Positions 7,399-14,185 of a stretch of DNA of 21,732 nucleotides are shown piece by piece. Source of the DNA: an uncultured Lachnospiraceae bacterium (GTDB lineage: Bacteria > Bacillota > Clostridia > Lachnospirales > Lachnospiraceae); contig CAMNQN010000022.1 of NCBI GenBank assembly GCA_946549155.1, positions 1 through 21,732 on the forward strand, in the 5' to 3' direction. Both the position numbers and the translations under genes were made by a program. A model generated the notes under the pieces. That model saw only the letters and a program-made list of their open reading frames with translations, ran no database searches and was not told where the DNA came from. Within the stretch, counting starts at the first letter, position 1; each line of letters begins with the position of its first letter.

Positions 7399-7732
7399 GC
7401 AAGCGTCAAATACTCCCCGTCACTGTTCAGGGGGCAATGTTTTTCGTGTTTTGTTAAGTAGCGGGACGCAGGAAAAGACGGGGCCGGGCGGGCAGATGCC
7501 TCTGGAAAACTGCTCCGGATACAAGAAACGCTAGGATGGAGCCGCCCTCCGCTTTCGGGCACCGGGGCAATTCGCCAGGAAATCCTGATGATTTCCCGGC
7601 GAACTGCCTCGGTGCCCGAAATTTTCGTCCGGCTGCATCTTAGATTTTCTTGGTATCCGGAGTTATTTTCCAGATGCTTGTGGCCCTGCGCGCCTGCCTC
7701 TTCCTGCGTCCCGCTCATGAACAAAAAACTGT
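7399..7732. repeat. Long imperfect palindrome, MITE-like intergenic repeat
   Basis: This gene-free stretch is one large inverted repeat. The left arm (about 7449-7584) and right arm (about 7590-7726) pair around a 5-base centre at 7585-7589. The outermost strong pairing is GCGGGACGCAGGAA (7461-7474) with 7701-7714. Inner paired blocks include TCTGGAAAA (7501-7509) with TTTTCCAGA, CTCCGGATAC (7513-7522) with its complement near 7652-7661, TTTCGGGCACCG (7553-7564) with 7610-7621, and the inner stem 7569-7584 with 7590-7605. The register is almost free of net indels. Outside the palindrome, 7399-7455 matches the repeat fragment at 1-41. Related short copy at 11530-11583. It carries no transposase and reads as a non-autonomous element or structured DNA/RNA; the family is not one I can name. 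Confidence 0.75.
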
Positions 7733-7760
7733 ATTGCACTTTATGCTTTGAGTGCATTGC

Positions 7761-7789
7761 TTGACAATACGATGATAAACCATTATACT
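7761..7789 (+). promoter_or_regulatory. Strong sigma-A promoter of TetR/7-TM operon
   Basis: Perfect TTGACA (7761-7766), a 17-base spacer and TATACT (7784-7789). It starts 28 bases after the palindromic repeat ends. Confidence 0.88.
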
Positions 7790-7801
7790 GAACAATGTTC
7801 A
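7789..7801. promoter_or_regulatory. Palindromic operator at transcription start
   Basis: TGAACA-A-TGTTCA is a perfect 13-bp palindrome beginning at the last base of the -10 box and covering the expected start site. The position is ideal for autorepression by the TetR protein encoded 16 bases downstream. Binding is inferred. Confidence 0.6.
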
Positions 7802-7816
7802 TATTGGGGTGATAAA

Positions 7817-8374
7817 ATGAATACTGTTGTAACATCAAAAGAGGATATTTTGAAAATCAGCCGGGAGCTGATTCAGCAGCAGGGATGGTCTGCTGTCAAT
7901 GTCCGGTCTGTTGCCGCTGCCTGCGGGGTATCGGTGGGTTCCATTTATAACTATTTTGACTCCAAGGCTGCATTGATGTCCGCCATTGTAGAGAGCGTTT
8001 GGCGCGAGATTTTCCATCGCCCGGAGGATGGGGCCGCATTCGGGGACACGCAGGAGTGTATCATCTGGATGTATAGACAGATGGAATATGGCTGCAAGCA
8101 ATACCCCGGATTTTTTACGCTGCACTCTTTAGGATTTATGCAGGAGGAAAAAACTCAGGGAAAGCAGAGAATGCAGCAGGCTTGGCGGCATGTTCTAGAG
8201 GAACTGTGTGCCGTCTTAAAACGGGATGCCAAAATCCGGTTCAACGCCTTTACTGAGCAGTTTACGTTGGAGCAGTTTGCAGATATTCTATTTTCTCTGA
8301 TGCTGTCCGCCTTGCTGCGGCAGAACTATGATCCCGCCGCTGTATTGGAGATTATCCACAGAACCCTTTATTAA
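7817..8374 (+). CDS. TetR/AcrR-family regulator, 185 aa
   Basis: TetR repressor with a clear N-terminal helix-turn-helix at about residues 9-52 (VRSVAAACGVSVGSIYNYF then DSKAALMSAIVES). The remaining C-terminal domain is a divergent ligand-binding fold. The ATG at 7817 is chosen because the promoter -10 ends at 7789, so any earlier in-frame start would be untranscribed, and GGGGTGA (7806-7812) can serve as a ribosome site. It is followed after 31 bases by a 7-TM protein, and both are probably controlled by the TGAACA palindrome. This is the usual arrangement of a self-regulated local repressor with its target. The inducer is unknown. Confidence 0.9.
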   Translation: MNTVVTSKEDILKISRELIQQQGWSAVNVRSVAAACGVSVGSIYNYFDSKAALMSAIVESVWREIFHRPEDGAAFGDTQECIIWMYRQMEYGCKQYPGFFTLHSLGFMQEEKTQGKQRMQQAWRHVLEELCAVLKRDAKIRFNAFTEQFTLEQFADILFSLMLSALLRQNYDPAAVLEIIHRTLY

Positions 8375-8405
8375 ATGTGAAAGAAAACATAAAGGAGAAT
8401 AAACT

Positions 8406-9080
8406 ATGCAAGCGATTGTGGAAACCTTGTTTGATGCTCTTTATCTGATTTCTGTCATTGCCATCGGAATTTTGATGATCCGGGGCAGTAAAGGAAATCG
8501 CCAATTCCGTCTTTTCGGATATATGGCTGTCGTGTTGGGAGCGGGAGATGCGTTCCATCTGGTTCCCCGTGCCCTTGCCCTGTGTACCACCGGTCTGGAA
8601 AATTACACCGTTCCTCTTGGCATTGGAAAGTGGATCACCTCTGTCACAATGACTATCTTCTATGTGCTGCTCTACTATGTCTGGCGGCAGCGGTATAAAA
8701 TTACCGGTCAGGGCGGCCTCACCGCCGCCGTATATATTCTGGCCGGTATGCGAATTGTGCTGTGTATGATGCCTCAGAATCAGTGGCTCAGCGCCGAAGC
8801 CCCTCTCTCCTGGGGCATATACCGCAACATCCCCTTTGCCTTACTGGGTCTCCTGGTAATCCTGCTGTTCTATCATCGTGCAAAGAAGCATGAGGACAAG
8901 GCATTCCGCTGGATGTGGCTGACCATCGTATTGAGTTTTGGCTTCTACATTCCGGTGGTACTGTGGGCGGACGCCATGCCCATGATCGGGATGCTGATGA
9001 TTCCCAAAACCTGCGCCTATGTCTGGACGGTACTTATCGGATATTTCGCTATGAAGCAGGAGTGCAAAGGATCTCCATAA
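8406..9080 (+). CDS. Seven-helix membrane protein of unknown function, 224 aa
   Basis: No family recognised. Hydrophobic helices at about 5-25, 34-56, 72-93, 104-121, 140-156, 167-187 and 192-215. Several polar residues lie within or at helices and look functional: GDAFHLVPR (47-55), GKWITS, YRNIPF (139-144), WADA and IPKTCAYVW (199-207). An AAGGAG site precedes the ATG. It follows the TetR gene in the same direction and is its likely regulatory target, which would suggest a transporter, sensor or stress-membrane role (inference). Its last 32 bases overlap the 3' end of ftsH on the other strand, and I see no terminator between them. Confidence 0.75.
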   Translation: MQAIVETLFDALYLISVIAIGILMIRGSKGNRQFRLFGYMAVVLGAGDAFHLVPRALALCTTGLENYTVPLGIGKWITSVTMTIFYVLLYYVWRQRYKITGQGGLTAAVYILAGMRIVLCMMPQNQWLSAEAPLSWGIYRNIPFALLGLLVILLFYHRAKKHEDKAFRWMWLTIVLSFGFYIPVVLWADAMPMIGMLMIPKTCAYVWTVLIGYFAMKQECKGSP

Positions 9081-10872
9081 ACTCCTCCCCCGTAATCGTC
9101 TCTCTCTGATACAAATACTCCGCCAGCTCCGACAGCTTTTCCCTGTTGTCCATCAGAATTTTCACTGCCTTGTCATACTGCTGCTTCACCAGCGCCACCA
9201 CTTCCCCGTCAATCCTGCTCTGGGTTTCAGCGGAGCAGGCCAGGGAGGTATCGCCGCCCAGGTATTGGTTGTTCACGGTTTCCATGGCCACCATACCAAA
9301 GTCCTTGCTCATACCGTACCGGGTAATCATCGCTCTGGCCAGCTTCGTAGCCTGCTCGATATCGTTGGAAGCGCCGGTGGTCACGGAACCGAACCGGATC
9401 TCCTCCGCCGCACGGCCTCCCGTGTAGGTAGCAATCTTATTCTCTATTTCCTCTTTACTCATGAGATAGTGATTTCCATCCTCCACCTGCATGGTGTAGC
9501 CCAACGCGCCGGAGGTACGGGGAATAATCGTAATCTTCTGCACCGGAGCTGAATTGCTCTGCTTTGCCGCCACCAGAGCATGTCCGATCTCGTGGTACGC
9601 CACGATCAGTTTTTCTTTATCTGTCAGAATCGCATTTTTCTTCTGGTATCCGGCGATTACCACCTCAATGCTCTCCTCCAGGTCCGCCTGAGTGGCAAAC
9701 CGACGGCCGTCACGCACAGCCCGAAGGGCCGCCTCATTGACGATATTCGCCAGCTCCGCGCCGGAGGCTCCGGAGGCCATACGGGCAATTTTCGAGAAAT
9801 CCACATCGTCGGCAATCTTTACCTTTTTCGCGTGTACTTTCAAAATCGCTTCCCGGCCCTTCAGATCCGGCAGCTCCACCGGTATCCGACGGTCAAACCG
9901 CCCTGGGCGGGTCAAGGCCGGGTCCAGCGCTTCCGGACGATTGGTGGCCGCCAGAATAATCACGCCGTTATCCCCCTCGAAACCGTCCATCTCCGTCAAA
10001 AGCTGATTCAGCGTCTGCTCCCGCTCATCATTGCCGCCCATCTGCCCGCTGTTTCGTTTCTGACCGATGGCGTCAATCTCATCAATAAACACGATACAGG
10101 GGGCCTTCTCCTTTGCCTGCTTGAACAAATCCCGCACCTTGGAGGCACCCATCCCCACAAACATCTCCACAAACTCCGAACCGGAAATGGAAAAGAAGGG
10201 AACGTTGGCTTCCCCCGCCACAGCCTTCGCCAGCATGGTTTTACCGGTTCCGGGAGGGCCCACCAGCAGAACGCCCTTGGGCATGGAAGCACCGATTTCC
10301 TTATATTTCCCGGGATTATGCAGATAATCCACAATCTCCACCAGATTTTCCTCCGCCTCATCCACACCCTCCACATCAGCAAAGGTGATACCGTTGGAGG
10401 ATTTCACATATACCTTTGCGTTGCTCTTCCCCATGTTAAAGCTCATGGAATTGGCGCCGCCCATCTTTTCCATCATCTTCTTGGAGAGAAGCTGCCCCAC
10501 GGCAATAAAGATCACCAGCGGAAGCACCCAGGACAATATAAAGCTCAAAAGCGGCGATGTCTCCTCGATAATCTCACTGGTAAAACGGGCTCCGGAAGCA
10601 TGCAGCCGCTCTGTCAGGCCCGGATCTTCCATCACGCCGGTTTTATAAATCTGAGTTTCTTCCTTATTAGTAAAAACAATTTGATTGGACTGCACTTCCA
10701 CCTGCCCGACCTCTCCCTCCTCGGTCATGGTCATGAAGGTACCATAATCCACTTCCTTCACCTTGCGCTGCGCCAGATAGGGCATCAGCAGCGTGTTTCC
10801 CAGCAGCAGCACCGCCAGCACAATCCCGTAATAAAAAATAAATGGTTTTTTCGGCCGTTTTACCTCGTTCAT
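9049..10872 (-). CDS. ftsH: ATP-dependent zinc metalloprotease FtsH, 607 aa
   Basis: Membrane-anchored AAA+ protease that degrades misfolded membrane proteins and regulatory proteins. Two membrane helices (about 11-33 and 108-129) flank the extracytoplasmic domain. The AAA module has Walker A GPPGTGKT (205-212), Walker B VFIDEID (261-267) and the second region of homology TNRPEALDPALTRPGRFDR (310-328). The protease site is HEIGH (427-431), with NDIEQATKLA supplying the third zinc ligand region. Length is near the family norm and all key residues are present. It starts 2 bases after the marR stop codon with GGAGAGGAG upstream, so both are one operon under the CIRCE site at 11419-11445. The 3' end overlaps the opposing membrane-protein gene. 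Confidence 0.97.
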   Translation of the reverse strand: MNEVKRPKKPFIFYYGIVLAVLLLGNTLLMPYLAQRKVKEVDYGTFMTMTEEGEVGQVEVQSNQIVFTNKEETQIYKTGVMEDPGLTERLHASGARFTSEIIEETSPLLSFILSWVLPLVIFIAVGQLLSKKMMEKMGGANSMSFNMGKSNAKVYVKSSNGITFADVEGVDEAEENLVEIVDYLHNPGKYKEIGASMPKGVLLVGPPGTGKTMLAKAVAGEANVPFFSISGSEFVEMFVGMGASKVRDLFKQAKEKAPCIVFIDEIDAIGQKRNSGQMGGNDEREQTLNQLLTEMDGFEGDNGVIILAATNRPEALDPALTRPGRFDRRIPVELPDLKGREAILKVHAKKVKIADDVDFSKIARMASGASGAELANIVNEAALRAVRDGRRFATQADLEESIEVVIAGYQKKNAILTDKEKLIVAYHEIGHALVAAKQSNSAPVQKITIIPRTSGALGYTMQVEDGNHYLMSKEEIENKIATYTGGRAAEEIRFGSVTTGASNDIEQATKLARAMITRYGMSKDFGMVAMETVNNQYLGGDTSLACSAETQSRIDGEVVALVKQQYDKAVKILMDNREKLSELAEYLYQRETITGEEFMEILCTPAS

Positions 10873-10874
10873 AC

Positions 10875-11390
10875 TTACTCCTCTCCGGACATTCCCAAAT
10901 CTTTTTGCAGTGCTTCTATTTCTCCGTTCATGACGGACTGCAGCTGCTTCATCAGCTCCAAAAGCTGAACCAGATTCTCTTTTCCAAACCTTTCCATCAC
11001 TTTCCTGTAATATTCCCGCAAAATGGCTGTCTGTTCCCGCAGCAGCCGCTGCCCGGAGCTGGTGATCGTGACGTAGGTGCCCTCGCTGCCGTTTCCATCA
11101 TGCTGCCACAGCACCAACCCCTGATCCGCCAGATTCTCCACCATCTTTGAGGTCTGGTGCATAGTCAGATTCATCTTCTTTGACAATGTCTTTAAATAGG
11201 TTTTCCCGGGGCAGACATCTGATTTCTCCCCCTGGGATGCGATTCTTTGCAAAGCAATATACTCCGGAATACTCATTTTCCTGAAAAAGTTCCGGATCTG
11301 CCCCTCATTCATAAGATAACGCTGATAGGTAAGCTCGTTGGCGATACGGTCCAACTCCACTCTCTCTTCTTCCAATATTTTTTCTCTCAC
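10875..11390 (-). CDS. MarR-family regulator upstream of ftsH, 171 aa (GTG start)
   Basis: Winged-helix regulator of MarR type: the core at about 41-120 includes IPEYIALQRIA, a recognition helix region LSKKMNLTMHQTSKMVENL, and a wing DGNGSEGTYVTITSSGQRLL, followed by a long dimer helix. The GTG at 11390 is preferred because AAAGGAG lies 8 bases upstream. The ATG at 11429 has no ribosome site and would fall inside the CIRCE element that overlaps the start of transcription. It is followed 2 bases later by ftsH, implying tight coupling and possible control of the operon, though no separate MarR dyad was found. The effector is unknown. Confidence 0.85.
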   Translation of the reverse strand: MREKILEEERVELDRIANELTYQRYLMNEGQIRNFFRKMSIPEYIALQRIASQGEKSDVCPGKTYLKTLSKKMNLTMHQTSKMVENLADQGLVLWQHDGNGSEGTYVTITSSGQRLLREQTAILREYYRKVMERFGKENLVQLLELMKQLQSVMNGEIEALQKDLGMSGEE

Positions 11391-11418
11391 AGCCCAGTCT
11401 CCTTTCCTCATTCTCTTG

Positions 11419-11445
11419 TTAGCACTCAATTGTATAGAGTGCTAA
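11419..11445 (-). promoter_or_regulatory. CIRCE element (HrcA operator)
   Basis: TTAGCACTC (11419-11427), nine bases, GAGTGCTAA (11437-11445): an exact match to the CIRCE consensus TTAGCACTC-N9-GAGTGCTAA. It sits directly downstream of the -10 box, over the expected start of marR-ftsH. HrcA bound here would repress the operon until heat or protein-folding stress. Confidence 0.95.
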
Positions 11446-11453
11446 TTTCATTC

Positions 11454-11481
11454 ATTATAGCACACAAACCTCCGCAGTCAA
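11454..11481 (-). promoter_or_regulatory. marR-ftsH promoter
   Basis: Minus-strand TTGACT (11481-11476), a 16-base spacer and a perfect TATAAT (11459-11454). The start of transcription is expected at about 11447, at the edge of the CIRCE element. Confidence 0.85.
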
Positions 11482-11529
11482 TAGACTTTCGATTCTTTTT
11501 AGAAATGACAGGAAATTTTTTATTCTTTT

Positions 11530-11583
11530 CATGTTTTGCTAATTAGCAGGACGCAGGAAGAGGCGGGTAATTAACAAAACACG
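11530..11583. repeat. Short copy of the dispersed palindromic repeat
   Basis: CATGTTTTGCTAATTA (11530-11545) and TAATTAACAAAACACG (11568-11583) are inverted arms matching at 14 of 16 positions. The 22-base centre contains GCAGGACGCAGGAAGAGGC, nearly the outer arm of the palindrome at 7460-7480. It looks like an internally deleted form of the longer element. It lies between the divergent marR-ftsH and bioY promoters. Confidence 0.65.
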
Positions 11584-11610
11584 AATATCCCATAAATAAT
11601 ACCCGTCCAG

Positions 11611-11641
11611 TTGTTAACTTTATTCATTTTACGGTTGACAA
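11611..11641. promoter_or_regulatory. BirA-type biotin operator
   Basis: TTGTTAAC (11611-11618) and GTTGACAA (11634-11641) are inverted half-sites 15 bases apart, with one mismatch to perfect symmetry. This fits the Firmicutes BirA box. The right half overlaps the -35 box of the bioY promoter, so biotin-loaded BirA would block transcription. Confidence 0.82.
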
Positions 11642-11663
11642 TTCCACTTCTTTTTTCTATACT
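11635..11663 (+). promoter_or_regulatory. bioY promoter
   Basis: Perfect TTGACA (11635-11640), a 17-base spacer and TATACT (11658-11663). The leader before the ATG at 11739 is about 70 bases. Confidence 0.88.
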
Positions 11664-11676
11664 ACTCTGGTAAACG

Positions 11677-11711
11677 GGCCCTGCCCGGGAATCCCGCGGG
11701 CCTTCTCTTTT
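11677..11711 (+). terminator. GC-rich hairpin and T-rich run in bioY leader
   Basis: GGCCC (11677-11681) pairs with GGGCC (11698-11702), with an inner CGGG-AAT-CCCG hairpin (11686-11696), followed by TTCTCTTTT. It lies within about 10 bases of the expected 5' end. It could be a weak attenuator or only a 5' stabilising stem. No known biotin riboswitch is recognised. Confidence 0.4.
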
Positions 11712-11738
11712 AAGAAAAAATGTTTTCAGGAGGTTATT

Positions 11739-12287
11739 ATGAAAAATTCAAGGATGTCCATTCAGGACATTGTCATCACCGGTTTATGTACCGCCATCAT
11801 TGTAATTATGGCTCAGATCTCCATTCCAATGCCCTTGGGTGTGCCTATGACCATGCAGACCTTTGCGATTACCCTCACCGGCATCATTCTGGGGGCCAGG
11901 CTGGGCGCACTTTCTTCCTTTATTTATGTACTGCTGGGGGCGGTGGGCGTGCCTGTGTTCGCCGGGTTCTCCGGCGGCGCCCAGATATTGGTGGGCCCCA
12001 CGGGAGGCTTTCTGTGGTCCTTCCCTGTCATGGCCTTTTTCGTTGGCCTGGGAGCAGAGAAATATCATAAAACGAAGCTCCAGTTTGTATTCTGGCTGGT
12101 GGTGGGCACCGTACTTAACTATGTGATCGGTGTGGCCCTGTTCTGTGTCGTGACAAAGAGCCCCGTGATCACCGGCATAACCGCCTGTGTGCTTCCCTTC
12201 ATTCCCACTGCTATTATCAAAGCGGTACTGGCCTCCGTCATCGGATTGGCCATGAAAGAAAGGCTGGTGCGGACAGTATGGAACTAA
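11739..12287 (+). CDS. bioY: Biotin ECF transporter S component BioY, 182 aa
   Basis: Substrate-binding membrane subunit of an energy-coupling factor biotin transporter. Family hallmarks: IPMPLGVPMTMQTFAI near residues 29-44, the LLGAVGVPVFAGFSGG stretch, and VGPTGGFLWSFPVMAF. About six membrane helices, of usual length (180-200). AGGAGG lies 5 bases before the ATG. No energising EcfA/EcfT genes are nearby, so it presumably uses the shared ECF module encoded elsewhere. No biotin biosynthesis genes are seen, in line with a biotin-scavenging lifestyle. A BirA-type operator overlaps its promoter. Its last 10 bases overlap the DUF1284 gene. Confidence 0.94.
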   Translation: MKNSRMSIQDIVITGLCTAIIVIMAQISIPMPLGVPMTMQTFAITLTGIILGARLGALSSFIYVLLGAVGVPVFAGFSGGAQILVGPTGGFLWSFPVMAFFVGLGAEKYHKTKLQFVFWLVVGTVLNYVIGVALFCVVTKSPVITGITACVLPFIPTAIIKAVLASVIGLAMKERLVRTVWN

Positions 12288-12709
12288 CTCCCCGTGACCC
12301 TTCAAAACAACAGTCGGAACCAATTCTTCTGCGCCCCCATCATCTGCTCTGTACCCAGGGCTACAGCGGGAAGGGGTATGACGCAGCCTTTGTGGAGCAC
12401 ATGGACAGGATTGTCCATAGACTCCGCACGGAAGAGGCAACTCCCATCCGCTTAACCTTTTCCACAGACGAACTGTGCAGCCGCTGTCCCAACAAATTGG
12501 GGGAGGATCACTGCAGCACAAACGAAAAAGTAAAAGCATTCGACGCAAAGACCGCCGAATGCTTTCATCTGGAGGAAAAAACATATATTTACCAGGACTT
12601 GGTGAAGGAAATTCAAAAAAACGCCACTCCGGAAATGATGGATTACATCTGTGGAGACTGCCAATGGGCTCCCATCAGTTCCTGCAAAAAGAATATCACC
12701 GGCAAATAA
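12278..12709 (+). CDS. DUF1284 cysteine-rich protein, 143 aa
   Basis: Matches DUF1284 by the LRPHHLLCTQGYSGKGYDAAFV block near residues 18-39. It has further cysteines in ELCSRCPNKLGEDHC, ECFHLE and ICGDCQWAPISSCKKN, which look like metal or iron-sulfur ligands. The biochemical function of the family is not known. The start overlaps the bioY stop by 10 bases, so it is translationally coupled and under the same BirA-type control. That suggests, but does not show, a link to biotin or to a biotin-dependent or Fe-S process. A strong terminator follows at once. Confidence 0.85.
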   Translation: MELTPRDPSKQQSEPILLRPHHLLCTQGYSGKGYDAAFVEHMDRIVHRLRTEEATPIRLTFSTDELCSRCPNKLGEDHCSTNEKVKAFDAKTAECFHLEEKTYIYQDLVKEIQKNATPEMMDYICGDCQWAPISSCKKNITGK

Positions 12710-12716
12710 ACTTTAT

Positions 12717-12749
12717 GGGGCCGCCGCGAACCGCGGGGCCCCTGTTTTT
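12717..12749 (+). terminator. Terminator of bioY-DUF1284
   Basis: GGGGCC (12717-12722) pairs with GGCCCC (12737-12742), with an inner CGCG-AAC-CGCG stem, followed by TGTTTTT. It stands between convergent transcription units. The T run is weak on the other strand, so termination of the MATE operon here is doubtful. Confidence 0.8.
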
Positions 12750-12783
12750 GGAAACACTTTCATCCGCGTTTCCCCAGGACATA

Positions 12784-14178
12784 TCAGCTTTCCGAGACAA
12801 TATTCCGGATCCACAGTCCCTTCTTCAGAAAGAACAGCCCCACCGCACATTTTCCCAAATCCAATGCCTGACAAAGAAAGTAAACAACCGTGATCGTCCA
12901 GTCCGTATGTCCTGTCAGCAGACGGGCCACCGGAATACACACCACCCACACATAAACGCTGTCAAACAGCATGGTAATAATGGTCTGGCCCCCGGACCGC
13001 AGCGTAAAATAGCAGGTATGGCAAAAGGCCTGAAAGGGCATCATCACCGCCAGCGTAATGATGAAGCTGGTGGCTAATCCCCGCACCTCCTCTGTGGTAT
13101 TGTAGATTCTGGGAAACCAGGGGGCCGCCAAAATCATCAGGCTTCCCAACACCAGGCAGCTTAGCATGGACACAATGATCAGCCGGGTGTCCACTTCCTT
13201 CGCTTCCTCCATCTTTCCGGCCCCCAGCAGTTGTCCCACAATGATTCCCACCGCATTGCCCAGCGCCAGATACAGCACATTAAAGACATTAAAAATAGTG
13301 GAACTGATATTGATTCCGGCCACCACCGCCAGCCCTCTGGTGGAATAGCACTGACTCAAAACCGCCATTCCGCAGGCCCACATCGCTTCGTTTAAAATCA
13401 GGGGCGAACCCTTTCTCAGTACCTTTTTCTGCAGTTCCACCGGCACCTTAAGGGTACGGTAAGCATCCTGGATAAAGGGATACTCCCCGGCGTTTGCGTG
13501 CACGGAGCTCACCACCACCAGCGCCTCTGCGAAACGGGAAACCACTGTGGCTATGGCTGCTCCCGCCACCCCCAACACCGGGGCTCCGAATTTTCCGAAT
13601 ATCAGCACATAATTCAGAACCATGTTCACCAGGATGGCCACAATGCCCGCCCGCATGGGCAGCACAGTCCTTCCCATCTCCCGAAGGCTGCTGGTATAGG
13701 CCTGTGTCAGCACGAAAGCCGGAAGCCCCACCAGCATAATCCGAAGGTACTGGTTCCCGTAAAACAGCGTACTGGCCACATCCCCGCTTTCGCCCTCTCC
13801 GTGAAGATAAAGGCTAATCAGGCTCTCCCCGAAAAACCAGAAAATCAGGATGCCCGCCACAGCAGCCAACGCACCATACAGCAGCTTAATCCGGAAGGTA
13901 TTCCGGAACCCCTCCTGATTCCGGCTTCCATAAAACTGCGCTCCGAAGATACCGGCCCCGGATACAATACCAAAAATACAGATATTGAATACAAAAATCA
14001 ACTGGTTGGCCACGGCCACGCCGGACATCTGCTCCGTTCCCGTCTGTCCCACCATGATATTATCCAGCAGATTCACAAAGTTGGTGATGCCATTCTGAAC
14101 CACGATGGGCAGCGTGATGGCCACCAGCATCTTATAGAATGCCTTATCACCCAAATACTTCTTTCGTAAATTTTTCAT
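12784..14178 (-). CDS. MATE-family efflux transporter, 464 aa
   Basis: Multidrug and toxin extrusion type cation-coupled antiporter, with about 12 membrane helices. The N-terminal segment LPIVVQNGITNFVNLLDNIMVGQTG and the later ILVNMVLNYVLIFGKFGAPVLGVAGAAIAT are hallmark MATE blocks. They are repeated in diverged form in the second half (NVLYLALGNAVGIIVGQLLG). The ATG at 14178 is preferred over 14235: AGGA lies 5-8 bases upstream and the longer frame would overlap pepF. It starts 7 bases after the pepF stop codon, so it is the last gene of the amidase-methyltransferase-pepF-MATE unit. The substrate cannot be predicted. Confidence 0.93.
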   Translation of the reverse strand: MKNLRKKYLGDKAFYKMLVAITLPIVVQNGITNFVNLLDNIMVGQTGTEQMSGVAVANQLIFVFNICIFGIVSGAGIFGAQFYGSRNQEGFRNTFRIKLLYGALAAVAGILIFWFFGESLISLYLHGEGESGDVASTLFYGNQYLRIMLVGLPAFVLTQAYTSSLREMGRTVLPMRAGIVAILVNMVLNYVLIFGKFGAPVLGVAGAAIATVVSRFAEALVVVSSVHANAGEYPFIQDAYRTLKVPVELQKKVLRKGSPLILNEAMWACGMAVLSQCYSTRGLAVVAGINISSTIFNVFNVLYLALGNAVGIIVGQLLGAGKMEEAKEVDTRLIIVSMLSCLVLGSLMILAAPWFPRIYNTTEEVRGLATSFIITLAVMMPFQAFCHTCYFTLRSGGQTIITMLFDSVYVWVVCIPVARLLTGHTDWTITVVYFLCQALDLGKCAVGLFFLKKGLWIRNIVSES

Positions 14179-14185
14179 CAGCTTC

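Noticed and set aside
7399..7732. CRISPR array or tandem repeat in the gene-free block
   Set aside because: There are no direct repeats at regular spacing; the symmetry is a single inverted repeat.
7377..7838. A 153-codon open frame on the minus strand across the palindromic repeat
   Set aside because: It runs through an inverted repeat and over the perfect TetR promoter, has no ribosome site and no protein-like composition; the frame is a by-product of the repeat.
8406..9080. Possible rhodopsin-like protein: seven helices and a lysine in helix 7 (IPKTC)
   Set aside because: No other rhodopsin motif is visible in helix 3 or 7, and lysine in a terminal helix is not enough; kept as an unknown 7-TM protein.
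9580..10968. A 462-codon open frame on the plus strand
   Set aside because: It is the reverse of ftsH, whose Walker and HEXXH motifs are complete; there is no ribosome site.
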